Of a stretch of 64,000 nucleotides of DNA, positions 52,217-63,476 are shown in pieces. The notes under the pieces were generated by a model. The model saw only the letters and a list, made by a program, of their open reading frames with translations. It did not search any database and had not been told where the DNA came from. Location of the stretch: contig NC_033631.1 in assembly GCF_001540865.1 (NCBI RefSeq), positions 1,157,532 to 1,221,531 of the forward strand, in the 5' to 3' direction. The position numbers and the translations under genes were made by a program. The first letter of the stretch is position 1; the number at the start of each line of letters is the position of its first letter. This DNA is from Ananas comosus. Taxonomy: Eukaryota; Streptophyta; Magnoliopsida; Poales; Bromeliaceae.

Positions 52217-54383
52217 CGTCACGCCGCGGATTACACGTTTCCGGCCGCGAACAATCCGCCTTTATACAAAGAAATTTGTCCCTGTATACACGACGCAAGT
52301 ACTGTAAATAAAACACTATACGATCACGTAGGTAGGAGAGGCTGTTAGAGAAAAAGAAGCTAAACAACAGAGTTTCATTACATATTCGATTCAAAAATAC
52401 GAGCTATCCACACTGGAGTTTAAGTCATGCTATTGTACATAAACTCGAAACATAAACATTCACCATACAGTAGGGCACCTTAGTCAAGCAACTCGGTAGG
52501 CTCTAATCGCGACCCTTGCCTCGATTCCTGGTCCTGCCGACGGAGCAGCGAGGCCGGAATGTGGTCTGACAAAAAACATAGTACAACTGGCGTGGTGAGA
52601 CTACTTGTTAAAACAAAGTAGTCCTCATGGGGTACCGCCAAAACAACATCGGTAACCACTAGTCTACAGAGGGACAATTAAAGTAGAAAAGCAGGAATAC
52701 ACTCATGCTATTCATCAGATAATATCTGTTCACTAACAATTTAGGCATGTCAAATCGTGAACCCATGCCGGAATCGGGACTGTAGCATACCCGTTACCCG
52801 GGCTGTGTAATACACCCGTTCCTGTCCCGTATGGACTATCAGCTCTATCCACACTACTGGTCTGAGAGAGCAAGTCCAACTTGGGATGGCGACACCACGC
52901 GAAAGCACAAAGGCCTGACTCGGGAGTGGCACTCTTGGGCTACCCAACGAGTATGCAGCGTATTCTGTGTCTTGAGCTAAACAGGTCTAAAAGCAAATCA
53001 AAGAAATGACTCTAACTGGTCTAACAACCGAAAGTAAAGTGCCCTCGGCCAATCAAACAAAAAGCGATAGGGTCACCATCAACTCACGGCACACTACTAG
53101 TCCGGCAAAGGCCGTGAACGACCTTGTAGAAATCCACTCGGACTGACAGTCGGGCGTAAAATTATTCTAATACTACTGGAGTATTCGTCTCGAAGATACT
53201 GCGACTGAGTTACTATTTAATCAGGCTCTAGAGCTAAATCATGCAGCTGTTATATGTGGCAGTCAAATGCAAGTTTTCTCCTAATATAAATTTGCATGCT
53301 CCAAATAATTAATCACTTATTATATTACCAATGCCTCCAATTCAGTTTGCAATCTCATTTATAATGAATTCGAGCTAGAATAGAATATCAAGGTTCGTAA
53401 TATATACATGCCGGAATATGAACTTAGGAGTAGAACGATGTAACCCACTCAAAACGTAATTTGTGCAGCGAAGGACTGCCGATGGTGAAGAGAACTGCTG
53501 GATACCCGGAACCCGCGCGATACAGAATGGCTAATTTCAAGCTTATTAACAAAATTTCACAATATCAGTCCAGAAATATGCGCGTGAGTACAGCGGGATT
53601 GACAGAAACCTTCCCCAAAATTCACAGTAGGGGCTTCGTGGATTCTCTGCGTCCCGAGTTCCAATGAACCAAGCACTCGGTCAAAATTCATGTCCTACTG
53701 TCGAAGACGAGCTGAAATACTACAGTCAACGAAGGAGAAAGTCGAAATCACATGCTTCCGAGTTGATCTGATAGTGAGATAAGACTTGTCAAATTCAAGG
53801 AAATGTGAAGTACTACGCTCGACAGCGCATATACGGCCGGAGTCTAAAGAGACAGCGAAGTCGACACAATGCTCGGTCTCCTCGCAAAGGCCCGGCGTCA
53901 AATACGTGCTCGAACGATCCCGCGGCACGACGTCGGCGACGGAAACTATACCCAAGCTTCTTCCCTACCTTCAACCGCATAAGAGTGAGAGAGAGATGGT
54001 GAAGAGCAACAGGAAGCCCTCTCTCTCTCTACACGAAGCTATATAGAGAGAGGGAGAGCTGCTGATACAAACGAGGTGGAAATTTACTCAAATACCCTCT
54101 CACCTACCCCCTTGTACCGGTACACGGGCTCTTGTACCGGTACAAGAGCCAACCCGAGAGCTGCTAAGCCTTTGCCCGATGGTTGTACCGGTACAGCCAC
54201 TCTTCTTGTACCGGTACAACAAGCAGAAAATGCTGCTGTTTCGCAGAATTCATCGCGATAAGCTGCCCTCGCGTTGCACGGAGTCCGTTTTACATCTATT
54301 TGACGCCAACGCGACTCGGACTTGTCCCGATACTCTCCAGAGCTGTCGACAAGCCTCCACAACAGAACACCAGGAATCTCACA
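52217..54383 (-). repeat. 5' LTR of the gypsy element
   Basis: Reads on the minus strand TGTGAGATTCCTGG...CCGCGGCGTGACG. The end next to the internal part has GTATACAGGGACAAATTTC, compared with GTATACAGAAAAATTTC in the solo LTRs. Three GTACCGGTAC palindromes cluster at 54115-54220, including a perfect 24-bp one at 54127-54150. Target duplication cannot be checked because the other LTR is missing. Confidence 0.88.
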
Positions 54384-54784
54384 TTAGCACTTTGGTATAA
54401 TTAAGTACTGAATTAATTTTCTAAAGTTTGCTAGATTAATTATCTACTATGCAAATATTGTCACAATTTGAATTAAATCCAATCTAAAGTAAAATTGTGT
54501 GTGTAATGCACCTTTATTGTAATTAGCCTTGCTAAAAGGATCGCCCTGCTTATATATGGAAGGATGCAAAGGGCAAAGTTGGTATTTTCAAAAATATACT
54601 CATCATTTTTTTTTTATTCTTGGTTATTCCATAAAATTAACCAAACACACTTTCAGCTATTCTCAAAAATAACACTTTAACTAACCAAACATTTTTTTGT
54701 TTTATTCCTGACTATTCCAGAATAACACCATAACACTGGAATTAAATATTTTATCCCCTAATTCGATATTCCCGAACCAAACGC
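54384..54784. other. Noncoding stretch with a MITE-like end
   Basis: AT-rich. It ends with CCCGAACCAAACGCAGCC, a Tourist-like inverted-repeat end, just before the R block start; its partner on the left was not located. There is no NLR sequence here, so the right flank of the gypsy element is not the continuation of NLR3. Confidence 0.5.
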
Positions 54785-54992
54785 AGCCTTAAAACTTTAT
54801 TTATTGACTAAAATAAAAAAGCCTTCCCTTATAAATATCCATATTTTTTACTTTCTAAGATTAAATTTTCTTTACTTGTTAAAAAAAAATAATAATTTTT
54901 TTATGCATTTCTAACAATTTAAAGGTATCTTCAGTATAAATTATAAGAAATGAACAGAATAGTAGTGACGGAACCCTGACGAAGGGCGTTTA

Positions 54993-57181
54993 TGTAGTAT
55001 CCTTAATTTTTTTTTATTCTTTAATTTTTTTGTTGTTTTTGAGTTGGTAGACTAGGCGTTTATGTAGTAACCTCATGCATCCTTATCAATTTAGTTTAAC
55101 TGAGGTATACTTTTTTTTTTTTATTTACTCTCTCTCTCTAGTTCTTGAGCTATACATAGAGGAGGAGCTCGGGTGGTGTGGAGTGTCGTCGACGTCGCGC
55201 CGCGGTGCCGTTCGAGCGTGTGTTCGTCGTCGTAATATCACGAGGAGGCCGGGCGAGGGTTCAATTCCGCCGTTTTCGATGTCGCGTCGGATTGTTTTTT
55301 TTTTTGAGAAAAAGGTAGCGCGCTACCCGCTTCATTCATTCAGTAAGTGAATTAAGCTACATGGATGAGGCAGCAAGGCCTCGACGAAAGGCGAAAAAAA
55401 AAAAAAAAAGTTACTGGTCACTCTACTAGATAATTTTCCTTCACAGGTCGATCTGTTCTAACTGCTTAATTCTTAAAATATTCGACTGATGGTCGCTCCG
55501 TGTCGTCGAAGGTCGCTTTTCTTAGATTCCCAATGAACCCGACAGCAGGCTTAAATTCCTATAGACGGTGCGGGTTCGATGTGTTCTATTCTTTCTTTAC
55601 CCATCTTCCGACTTGACGACGTCGTCACTAATCTCTAATTGGACTTCTCTAGGTAGCTTACCACAAGAATCTGGGTATTATGCATGTGTGAATAAGTGGT
55701 CGACGTTTTCTCGTTCAAATCCGCAAAGAGATTTCGAGTTGCGCCGTCCATTCCCTCTTAAACAAAATTGTCAGCTGTAAAGCCAGCTACTTTTAAGCAG
55801 AAGCCAACAAAACACTTTCACTTTTTAGGGGCAGCGTATGCGACCAATTCCTACTCGTACGTGCTCACCCTCGTAACAATCCGGTGCGACGCCATTCATG
55901 TCGCGCTGGATTGTGATTTGGTTTTTTGAGGTGCGGTTATTCATCGGATCTCCTTCTCCGTTAGCTTTATTAGTCGCATTATCTCCGGTGTTGCACGTTA
56001 CTATTGTTTAGCTCAAATCCATGGATATGCAGTGTTTTAGACATATAAGTGAATTTGAGCATGTTATTATTCATTATAATTATTAAATGTTGACTCGAAT
56101 TGATATAGGAGAAAACCAGCGTTTGGGACCTGTTCTATGTTAAACTACCTAATTTTAGCTCTAGGAGCGCTGTATTTTATACTGTTTGCATATTCTTGTT
56201 CGTGAAGTACCCATGGTAGTCAGTTACTGTTACGCCTGAGCTGCGGATGCCGTGCCTATTTTTACAGTAGTGTTTACATTGTTCCGGACCAGTGGGTGCC
56301 GTAGTGGTTGACGGCGGACCTAGATTTGTCATTTTGGTATCAGATTGTGCCGAGGGCACGTGACTAGTTGGTTGGTAGTCCAGTTAGACCCTATTTACTT
56401 GGCCGAACCTGTGAGAGCCAGAATGAATGACAGAGACACTTGTAACTCGTGGGTCGCACCCGCGAATGCCATTCCGGAATGAGGTTTCAGTGCGATGAGT
56501 GTCGCAGTTTCTGTTGGACAGTTTTTGAGCCGGCCACTCTCGGGGTGGTGTACGGCGTAGTTGGATACAGGCAGGGTGGGCCCGGTTGGGCAGCCCGGGT
56601 GATATAGTCAGTGACTTTTACTACAGTTGGTAAGGTAGAGCATGCTAATGTAGCAACATGTAGCTGTAGATTTCTTTCCAGCTTTTTCCTACTAGCTTTA
56701 TTGCTTTTGTAGACTTAGTGGGTGGACCGATGATGTTGAGGGCGGCACCCACTGTGGATTACTTGTTTTTATAGTAGTTCTCATGCCCAATTGTTACCTT
56801 TCTTTTGCAGAGCCATCGGTTCCGGCTGCTGCACCTTCTGAGGCTGATCGTGGCAAGAGCGTTGCGAGCTAGAGCCCTACCCGACGAGTTGCCGAGATAG
56901 AGGATCCTGTGCTGCAGGTAATGATACTTTATCTTTTTGAGTTCATGTACATACAGATGTTTTAACTCGCTAGAGTGAGTACTTTTTATACCCTGATATT
57001 ATGTATGTATATGGAACCTGTTTTTTGTTCTACCTGTTTAGTTTCATAGCAGCTCTATACTACTGTTTTTGTAGTATTGTATGTTTTACAGATACAGCTA
57101 CGCTTCGTATATTGGAAAAATTCCTTTGTATACGGCGGATTTATCGGCGTGCCCGGGGAACGAGTTATCCGGGGCGTGACA
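54993..57181 (+). mobile_element. Ty3/gypsy solo LTR, 2,189 bp, with its own insertion
   Basis: TGTAGTATCC...GGGGCGTGACA with perfect 5-bp target duplications GTTTA at 54988-54992 and 57182-57186; R copies b and c show the empty site. The 5' part is odd: GGCGTTTATGTAGTA occurs twice (54985 and 55053), and a T12 run at 55293-55304 followed by GAGAAAAAGGTAGCGCGCTA and ending in A16 (about 55396-55411) looks like an inserted retroposon tail. The GTACCGGTAC palindromes of its relatives are absent. Confidence 0.92.
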
Positions 57182-57223
57182 GTTTAAACCCATCAACTTG
57201 AAATTTTGAGAAGATAAAATATA

Positions 57224-58026
57224 GGGTGTGTTTGGTTCGAAGTTGGAATCGATATCGGAATCGGAATGAGAATAAATTGGAAATGGAATCGGAATGATTC
57301 ATTATCTCATGCTGTTTGGTTCACCATCTTAAACGGAATGGGAATGAACCATTTCCATTATAAGTATTTGGTTTAGATAGATATCAGAAATATAATCAAA
57401 TTAATATATCAATTTTATCTTTATAATATATTAATTTAAATTCAAAGTGAAAATTAAATATTAAAAATTTACGTCGAAATTTTAAAATGATGTTAAAATT
57501 TTAAATATATTTTATAAAAAAATTAAAATTTGAAATTGAACGGATAATTCAAAACATAAAACTAAATTTTGATTTATTCAAATTCAAACTTAAATTTATA
57601 ATTTCAATTTGAATCCATAAATTTAATTTAAATTTTAAATAAAATTTGAATAAAACTTTAGATTAAAAATTAATTTAAATTTAAATTCAAATTTGTAAAT
57701 TAGATTCGAAATGCTTGATTGAATTTTAATTTTAATTTAAGTACAAATTAAAATTAAAATTTATAAATATAACTTTTAAACTTAAATTTATGTTTTAATT
57801 AAAAAATAACCTTTAAAAAAATTAAATTTAATCCGAATAAATTCATTCCCTCCGAATTTAATTTTCAATTCGGCCTCTTGGATTGGAAAAAAGGATAATT
57901 TGGGGGATTCTCACTCACCCGGAAATCAAAATTGGAATGGGAATCCCGCGTACCAAAGACGGACAAACGGATTCGTCCATTTCGATTTCGATTCGAGAGT
58001 AAAAAATGGGCGAACCAAACACGCCC
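57224..58026. mobile_element. Complete Tourist/PIF-Harbinger-like MITE, 803 bp
   Basis: GGGTGTGTTTGGTTCG at the left and CGAACCAAACACGCCC at the right (15 of 16 matching). The interior is almost pure A/T except near the ends, where GGAATCGGAATG / CATTTCGATTTCGATTC mirror each other. Inserted in ...AAAATATAGATTTTT of the R block, with ATA left and AAA right, a 3-bp duplication with one change. Noncoding. Confidence 0.8.
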
Positions 58027-58944
58027 AAAGATTTTTGAAAGCCAGTGGAGGAAGTGAAAAAACAAGTATTAACATAGAGTTTCCTATATTTTACCCTTAT
58101 TAAAAAGATTAAAAAAAATTTTAAAGAAAAAGCTTTGGCATAATGTCTGAAAGGATAAAAGCAAATTTCAGTTCTTAACAAGGTTGAGTTAATCCTAGAT
58201 AAATAGGACTTGATATAACAAGATAAGAATAGAGTAAATAGAAGAGGTAGTTTCACAAATATTAATTGTTGTTTAACATATTAGTGAGAAAATCTATTGT
58301 TAGATTTCGGTTTAAATTTATAGTTATTTATATTAAAGTCAAATTCTACTTTAATTAGGATAAGATGAGATTTAGTTTTATTAAAACATAAATAGAGTTT
58401 AATTAAGAATCTAATTGGACTGTGAGTTCTAATTAGTCTTTACATTCGACACATTCATTACATATAAGATGTATAGCCAGAGGAGGGAATTAATTAAGCT
58501 CTCAATTAAATAGTATTTAGCAAATCAGAGGGGTCGATTATATTGAAATAATGATGACCAACTTGTTAGCCAATTAATTTTAATTCGCATGTGCAACTCA
58601 TATCATCATAATTGTTTAAAGGAAAATCAAAGTCTCTCTCTTGACCTTTTCTCATAGACGGATTGATTTAAGAAATATATTAATTATTTTTAATAAACCA
58701 CTGCTTCACATGGTGTCTATAATATTACAATATATAATATATGATTCATTTACTACAAATTGAATTGAATTTGAATATGGATTAATGTATATAAAGAGAA
58801 ACACACTACGTACCAATTTTCGGAATACCCAGGAGAGAAACTTTTGGCGAGTTGGCTCAAAAGTTTATACATCATACTATTCGATCCATCTCTGAGAAGT
58901 CTATTTATACGATGATTTTGACAAGTATGAAATGCTTCGGCAGA

Positions 58945-60781
58945 TCAGCTCTTCTGATGCACAGCGATCACATGGATGTCCATCTCCTTGAGCATGACGG
59001 ATCGGCTGCAAGAACCACACGGTGCCGTTCTCGACCCGCATATGCTCTCATGCTCGGAGAGCCCTCTGAGGCGGTCGCGAACATCGAGCGGTTCTGTCCC
59101 GGCTTGGACCATGTCTCCGCAGAAATGGCACACTATGAGCCGCAGTGGGCAGGTCAAGGACTGGTGTTGGACCTACCATCACAAAAAAAGAAGTTAATGC
59201 CTTTCACTGTAGAAGATATATGTGGTTCAATGATGGCTCCTACTACTGTAGTTTAGGCCATAACAAATCCATTTTACAAAAGCAGCTCTTTTTCAATAGT
59301 ATGTATCAAATGGAACACCTTCTATTACCAAACTAAGCAGATGGTTTCCAGCCTAAGTACAATTGTAAAAGTACTCGGATTTCATTGGGTAATACTAATA
59401 TTAAAATCTGTCTATTAACATTTTGGGAGTATATAAATTAAGTATCATGAGATAGCAAACAAGGATATGTTTAGTGTTAGAGTAAGGTATCAGCAGTAAC
59501 AGACTCACAAAATGAATAATATAATATCAAACATAATTTCAAAAACAAAAAGCATAAATGAAAGCCATATAAACAAACCGATAAATGCAGATGAAAAATC
59601 TCAATAGATATATAATAAACTACGCTTACCATTTCTTCATTCTCGAGGACTACTCCACATGGGCAATGGAGTGGCTCACGAAAAACTTTCATATGCTTCT
59701 CCATCTCCCCCTGCTGAAATGCTTGTCCGCATTTATCGCAATGCACATGATTCCCTGCTTGCTCCTTCCTGAGAACGACTCCACACCCCTCATGCTGGCA
59801 CACCAAATTATGCCTGACGCAGTATGCTTCATGGATTACAATGGTCCTGCTGGATATATAATGCCGACAATTCCGGCACTCTACTGAATCGGTATCACCT
59901 TGAGAGGAAGCATTCAAATGTTCTCCAACCTTTTGCCTGTTATTGTTAAAATCCTTAACTTCTACAGAAATGTTGAATTTTGTAACTCCCTTGAAGCCAA
60001 AAACTCCAATGCTGTAGGTACCTGCTACAAGGCTTTGATCCTTGGGTTTAAGGATCAAAACCTTTGAGCCCATCTCATGAGATGACCATTCATGTCGATG
60101 TTGTGTCGGAAATACCAGTGGATGCCTAGATACATAAATATTAATATCCCCATCACTGGTATCTGCCTCGATCTTGACTTCTATGTTCATTAGCCCAGTT
60201 GAAACTTTCTCACTGAGAGTCTCTTCAATGGAAAACTTATAGTACTTGAATTTTCCTTCTTCCACGATCCCCGACTCAGCCTTTCCTAATACAAGCGGTA
60301 TGAGCACATGCTGTTCATTCTCATTGTCCAAAACAGAATCAGATCCCTCTATATCGACTTCAATATCCGTTTCTAAAATTGAAACACTCGAAGAAGGTTT
60401 GAGCTCGAGAACTCTTAACTTTTACTGCAGCTCTCCATAATAGACCGTGATAACATCGCCCTCTGACAGGGTCGCATGTTTTCGAAGAGTGGTTTCGAGG
60501 ATAGCTTTATGGTTAGGAAGGTCGGAGAAGCCCACTGAATGAGTTGTTTTCATATCTTGATTTTCGCTGGAGTTAGAAGTTGAGGGACCTCCTTCATTAA
60601 CTTTGGACAACCTAAAGTACATAGGACCTTTATACAGGGCCCCTTGATCAGATAGTTCTTTGAAGCAAGAAGGCGGTAGCTTGATCTTGTCTCCAGAACC
60701 ATCATATGGAAGGGCTTCAAATAACCTTGAAAAGACAATCCCGTTGCCTAGAAGCATGTTTTCTTCCATCTGTTGGTCTGC
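58945..60781 (-). pseudogene. UFD1-B: duplicated UFD1-domain gene, inactivated
   Basis: Same two-exon structure as UFD1-A: exon 60781-59630 (acceptor ACAG, ADQQMEENMLLGNG, donor 59629-59628) and exon 59172-58945 (VQHQSLTCPLRLIVCHFCG to HVIAVHQKS-stop). Two lesions lie in the UFD1 domain. One is a 156-bp in-frame deletion at 60535/60536 (A positions 7235-7390, 52 codons, removing the ELPPHVWTNLFPD and LPKGTYAKL region). The other is a TAC-to-TAA nonsense change at 60424-60422 (ELQ-stop-KLRVLEL). The downstream zinc-finger half is still open and well conserved. It is a clear pseudogene unless a 3' start near 60331 is used. Confidence 0.9.
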
Positions 60782-61321
60782 CTGTCAAATAGACCAAACA
60801 TTAATAACCTCACAAGAGCACGACTACTGATAAGTAAGATCTATCTAATATTGGCCAGACAAAATGGGAACAAGAAAAGGCACAAAATCCCCCATACTTA
60901 ATTAAACTGCTGAGTTTGTTTAAGTTGCAAACTTGCAATCTTTTCAATTATCTTACAATAGAGAAATAGCAGCAAATACTTAAGGCTATGGATCAACAGT
61001 AGAAAAATATATGCTAACAGAGCACAGAAGCCTGGAGAAACATCAACAAGTACTATCATTCATTCTAGATGCCGTACGTTCTGAAGCATCATTTACATAT
61101 TGAGGCTGTAATTCAATTGCAGTTAAGAGAAAGATCAACAGGTACTACAATTTTCTTTTTCTTTTTCCCAGTTCTAGATGTCTTACGCTCTAAAGCATTA
61201 TTTAAATACTGAGGCTGTAATTCGATTGCAATTAATAGAAATAAGGTCAGGGATCTTTCTTCAAGTACTTAATGGCGATGGACCAATGAGTAAGAATTCA
61301 ATATAACCTCAATTTTCTCTT
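60782..61321. other. UFD1-B / MCCA-B spacer
   Basis: Homologous to 7637-8110, including the paired units at about 61041-61245. No exon seen. Confidence 0.55.
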
Positions 61322-61757
61322 CTTTTTTTTTTTGAGGAAACAGGGATATACCCTATTTGTGTAAGCAATACATTTGTCACAGCCTAGCTGCTGTATCCTA
61401 AAATCCCAAAAAATCAAAAAAAAAACTATGGCTAGGAGCAACAAAACAGTAGAGAACAAAGCTAAACAAAGTAAGAAAGCTTTAGAAGGGCTAAAGAACT
61501 AAGCTCTAAATAGTCTCCAATCACTCTCCAAACACAGATAGCCAAAGTGTCACCGAACTGATGGCTCTCCTACTAGTCTCTTCACTTCGGCTAAGTTGAT
61601 CGTTGAAGATACGCATGTCACCGAACTGATGGATGAAATTAGAGGATAGAGCAATATTGGGTAGGAGGGTTTAGCGACTCAAATGCATTAGGGGTTGCGA
61701 AAGGGGAGCAGGTCAAATAATCCCACTAGGCTGGGAATATTGATCCCACCCAAGAGG
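61322..61757 (-). mobile_element. LINE-like 3' end, 5'-truncated
   Basis: T-run followed by GAGGAAACAGGGATATACCC: on the minus strand this is ...GGGTATATCCCTGTTTCCTC plus poly-A, the form of many plant LINE 3' tails. About 430 bp, absent from copy A, where other sequence occupies the place. Internal GTCACCGAACTGATGG occurs twice (61549 and 61618). No target duplication was found and no protein domain is present. Confidence 0.5.
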
Positions 61758-61974
61758 TTAGGACTGGGATTAAACAAGATTGAATCCAGAAATTCTGTTG
61801 TATCCACTGGACCAAGCCCTAGCGCGAACCTTAGCACTACCAAGTTGTTAAAACAACGCTCTCCTCCGACATAACTCTCTAGTCTTATTCTATTCAATCA
61901 AATCTTGAGCATGATAAAAGGGCCTTAAGACGCGGTATCTCATGAAGAAGTCACTATTAACACAGCAGACATAC

Positions 61975-63476
61975 CTTAACAGTGAAAAGGACGCTTGTGT
62001 CAAACACTTGCTGCCCAGCAGTAACCTTTAGCCCATCTACAAACCCAGCACAGGGCAGACCTGCAATCTGCAATCTGCAGTGGCCATAGTCAGAGATGCC
62101 TGAGGCAGAGAAATTATTATATACATTATATTCAGATGCTTCAATATAAAGCAAACAGCATGAAATTGTTCACGATACAAAAATATATCGAAAGTGCATC
62201 ATTCTGGAAGTACATTCTCTACCTCAAGATTATACAAGACAACTGTTAGTTGGCATCAGTTAGAAATTTATATACCACGTCTTCAATCAAAATTGTAGCA
62301 TTGCTAAGACAAACAATAAGACGTTGTGAGATACGACTATACAAGAATTACAATCCATCTATTATTACTATGCAACAGTGCTCGATCGTTGGCATCAAGC
62401 AGCTGGAACTTACAAGAAAATGCTAAATAAACTTGATGACAATATCTTGATCTGATACTCATACAAAAGCAACTAGACATGTCACATGCACCTGAAAGTT
62501 TAACAAGCAGCTCTTTAGTTTGACCAATGCAGCATTGCGAGTTTCGCCCCACACCACAAGCTTAGCAATCATTGGATCATAATGCATGCTGGTAGTATCT
62601 CCTTCCTCTGCTCCCGTTTCGACTCTCACTGTTTTACAATATGTAGATTAGGGGTCATTGTTGAGTCATGGAAGACGTCGAGTTCTAGATGTGTACTGGC
62701 TTTATTAGCTAATACTACCTAATGTGTGTAGCAATAAGCATATGTACTATGTTTCAGTAGCAGATATTACCTGTTGGGGTAACAGGGACTGGCCGGTAGT
62801 AGTGTAGGGTTCCAGTTGCGGGAAGAAAACCTCTTGGGACATTTTCAGCATATATTCGAGCCTCATTCTAGCATTGCTACACACGAAATGGAGTAAAGGT
62901 AGATAATATGGCTAGAATTGCAAGTTTTGAAGAGGGAATAATAGCTCATTCTAGCAGTTTGCACATAGGAATTCAAGTTTGTCAAACGGGCACGATTGAA
63001 AATGTGTGATCACATTAAACAAAGTTTACCATTCAAGGGCACTTGTTCCTGAGTCAGGGGAAGAGGTTCTCCATTTGCAACACGAATTTGCCACTCCACA
63101 AGATCTTGGCCAACAATCATCTCAGTTACAGGATGTTCTACCTTCAAAATATTGATATAAGAAATCAGGTAAATATTTTCTGTCGCACAACAGCAATTTG
63201 CATGTAAGGATCAAGTTGCACATGTATATACTAGTGCACATGCATACCAAATGGAAGTTTCCCAAAACAGTGTGTACAAGAATAAATTTAATCATGCACA
63301 TAGAAAAGTATTTTGAATGTGAACATTTTAAGGTAGAAATAGCTGACAACAGTGTGCCTGATTAGTTAAGAAAAGCATTAATACCTGAAGGCGAGTATTC
63401 ATTTCCATGAAATAAAATTGTCCAGAAAGCGTATCCATTATAAACTCCACTGTTCTGGCATTGTGATAGCCGACTT
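61975..63476 (-). pseudogene. MCCA-B: truncated 3-methylcrotonyl-CoA carboxylase alpha copy
   Basis: Exons: 63476-63385 ([28 protein letters not shown], with a proper GT donor), 63141-63030 ([20 protein letters not shown]), 62867-62771 (EARIYAENVPRGFLPATG), 62628-62492 (to KLSCLSNFQ-type end), then a fused exon about 62065-61975 reading IAGLPCAGFVDGLKVTAGQQ and VFDTSVLFTVK. In copy A, IAGLP begins a 232-bp exon and GLKVTAGQQ is three exons further on. Copy B has therefore lost about 1 kb with two and a half exons, and the fusion keeps the frame. The biotin-site exon is absent, as in copy A, and the 63030/62867 junction is out of frame as in copy A. Upstream exons may lie beyond the window. 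Confidence 0.85.

Larger units (their letters stand above)
47755..54383 (-). mobile_element. Ty3/gypsy retrotransposon, heavily degraded or poorly sequenced
   Basis: On the minus strand: 5' LTR (54383-52217), a damaged primer site (ATTGTAATCAGACTC near 52210-52195, compare TGGTATCAGAGC), gag, protease, reverse transcriptase, RNase H and integrase, cut by the gap. This is the gypsy domain order. No frame stays open for more than about 150 codons, but motifs are readable in changing frames. The LTR is the same family as the three solo LTRs. The PR-RT region is of the type found in plant chromoviruses; the chromodomain, if any, would lie in or beyond the gap. Confidence 0.88.
54785..58780. repeat. 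R block, copy d, interrupted by a gypsy solo LTR and a MITE
   Basis: Same start (CCTTAAAACTTTATTTATTG), same TATAAATTATAAGAAATGAACAGAA, then the two insertions listed separately, then the R text to GAATTTGAATATGGATTAATG, where it passes directly into UFD1-B flank (AAAGAGAAACACACTACG). Compared with copy a, the tail corresponding to about 3820-5540 is missing. Confidence 0.72.

Noticed and set aside
52217..54383. Pararetrovirus insertion
   Set aside because: The sequence is the reverse complement of the gypsy LTR family and the adjoining domains include integrase; no viral movement or coat domains seen.
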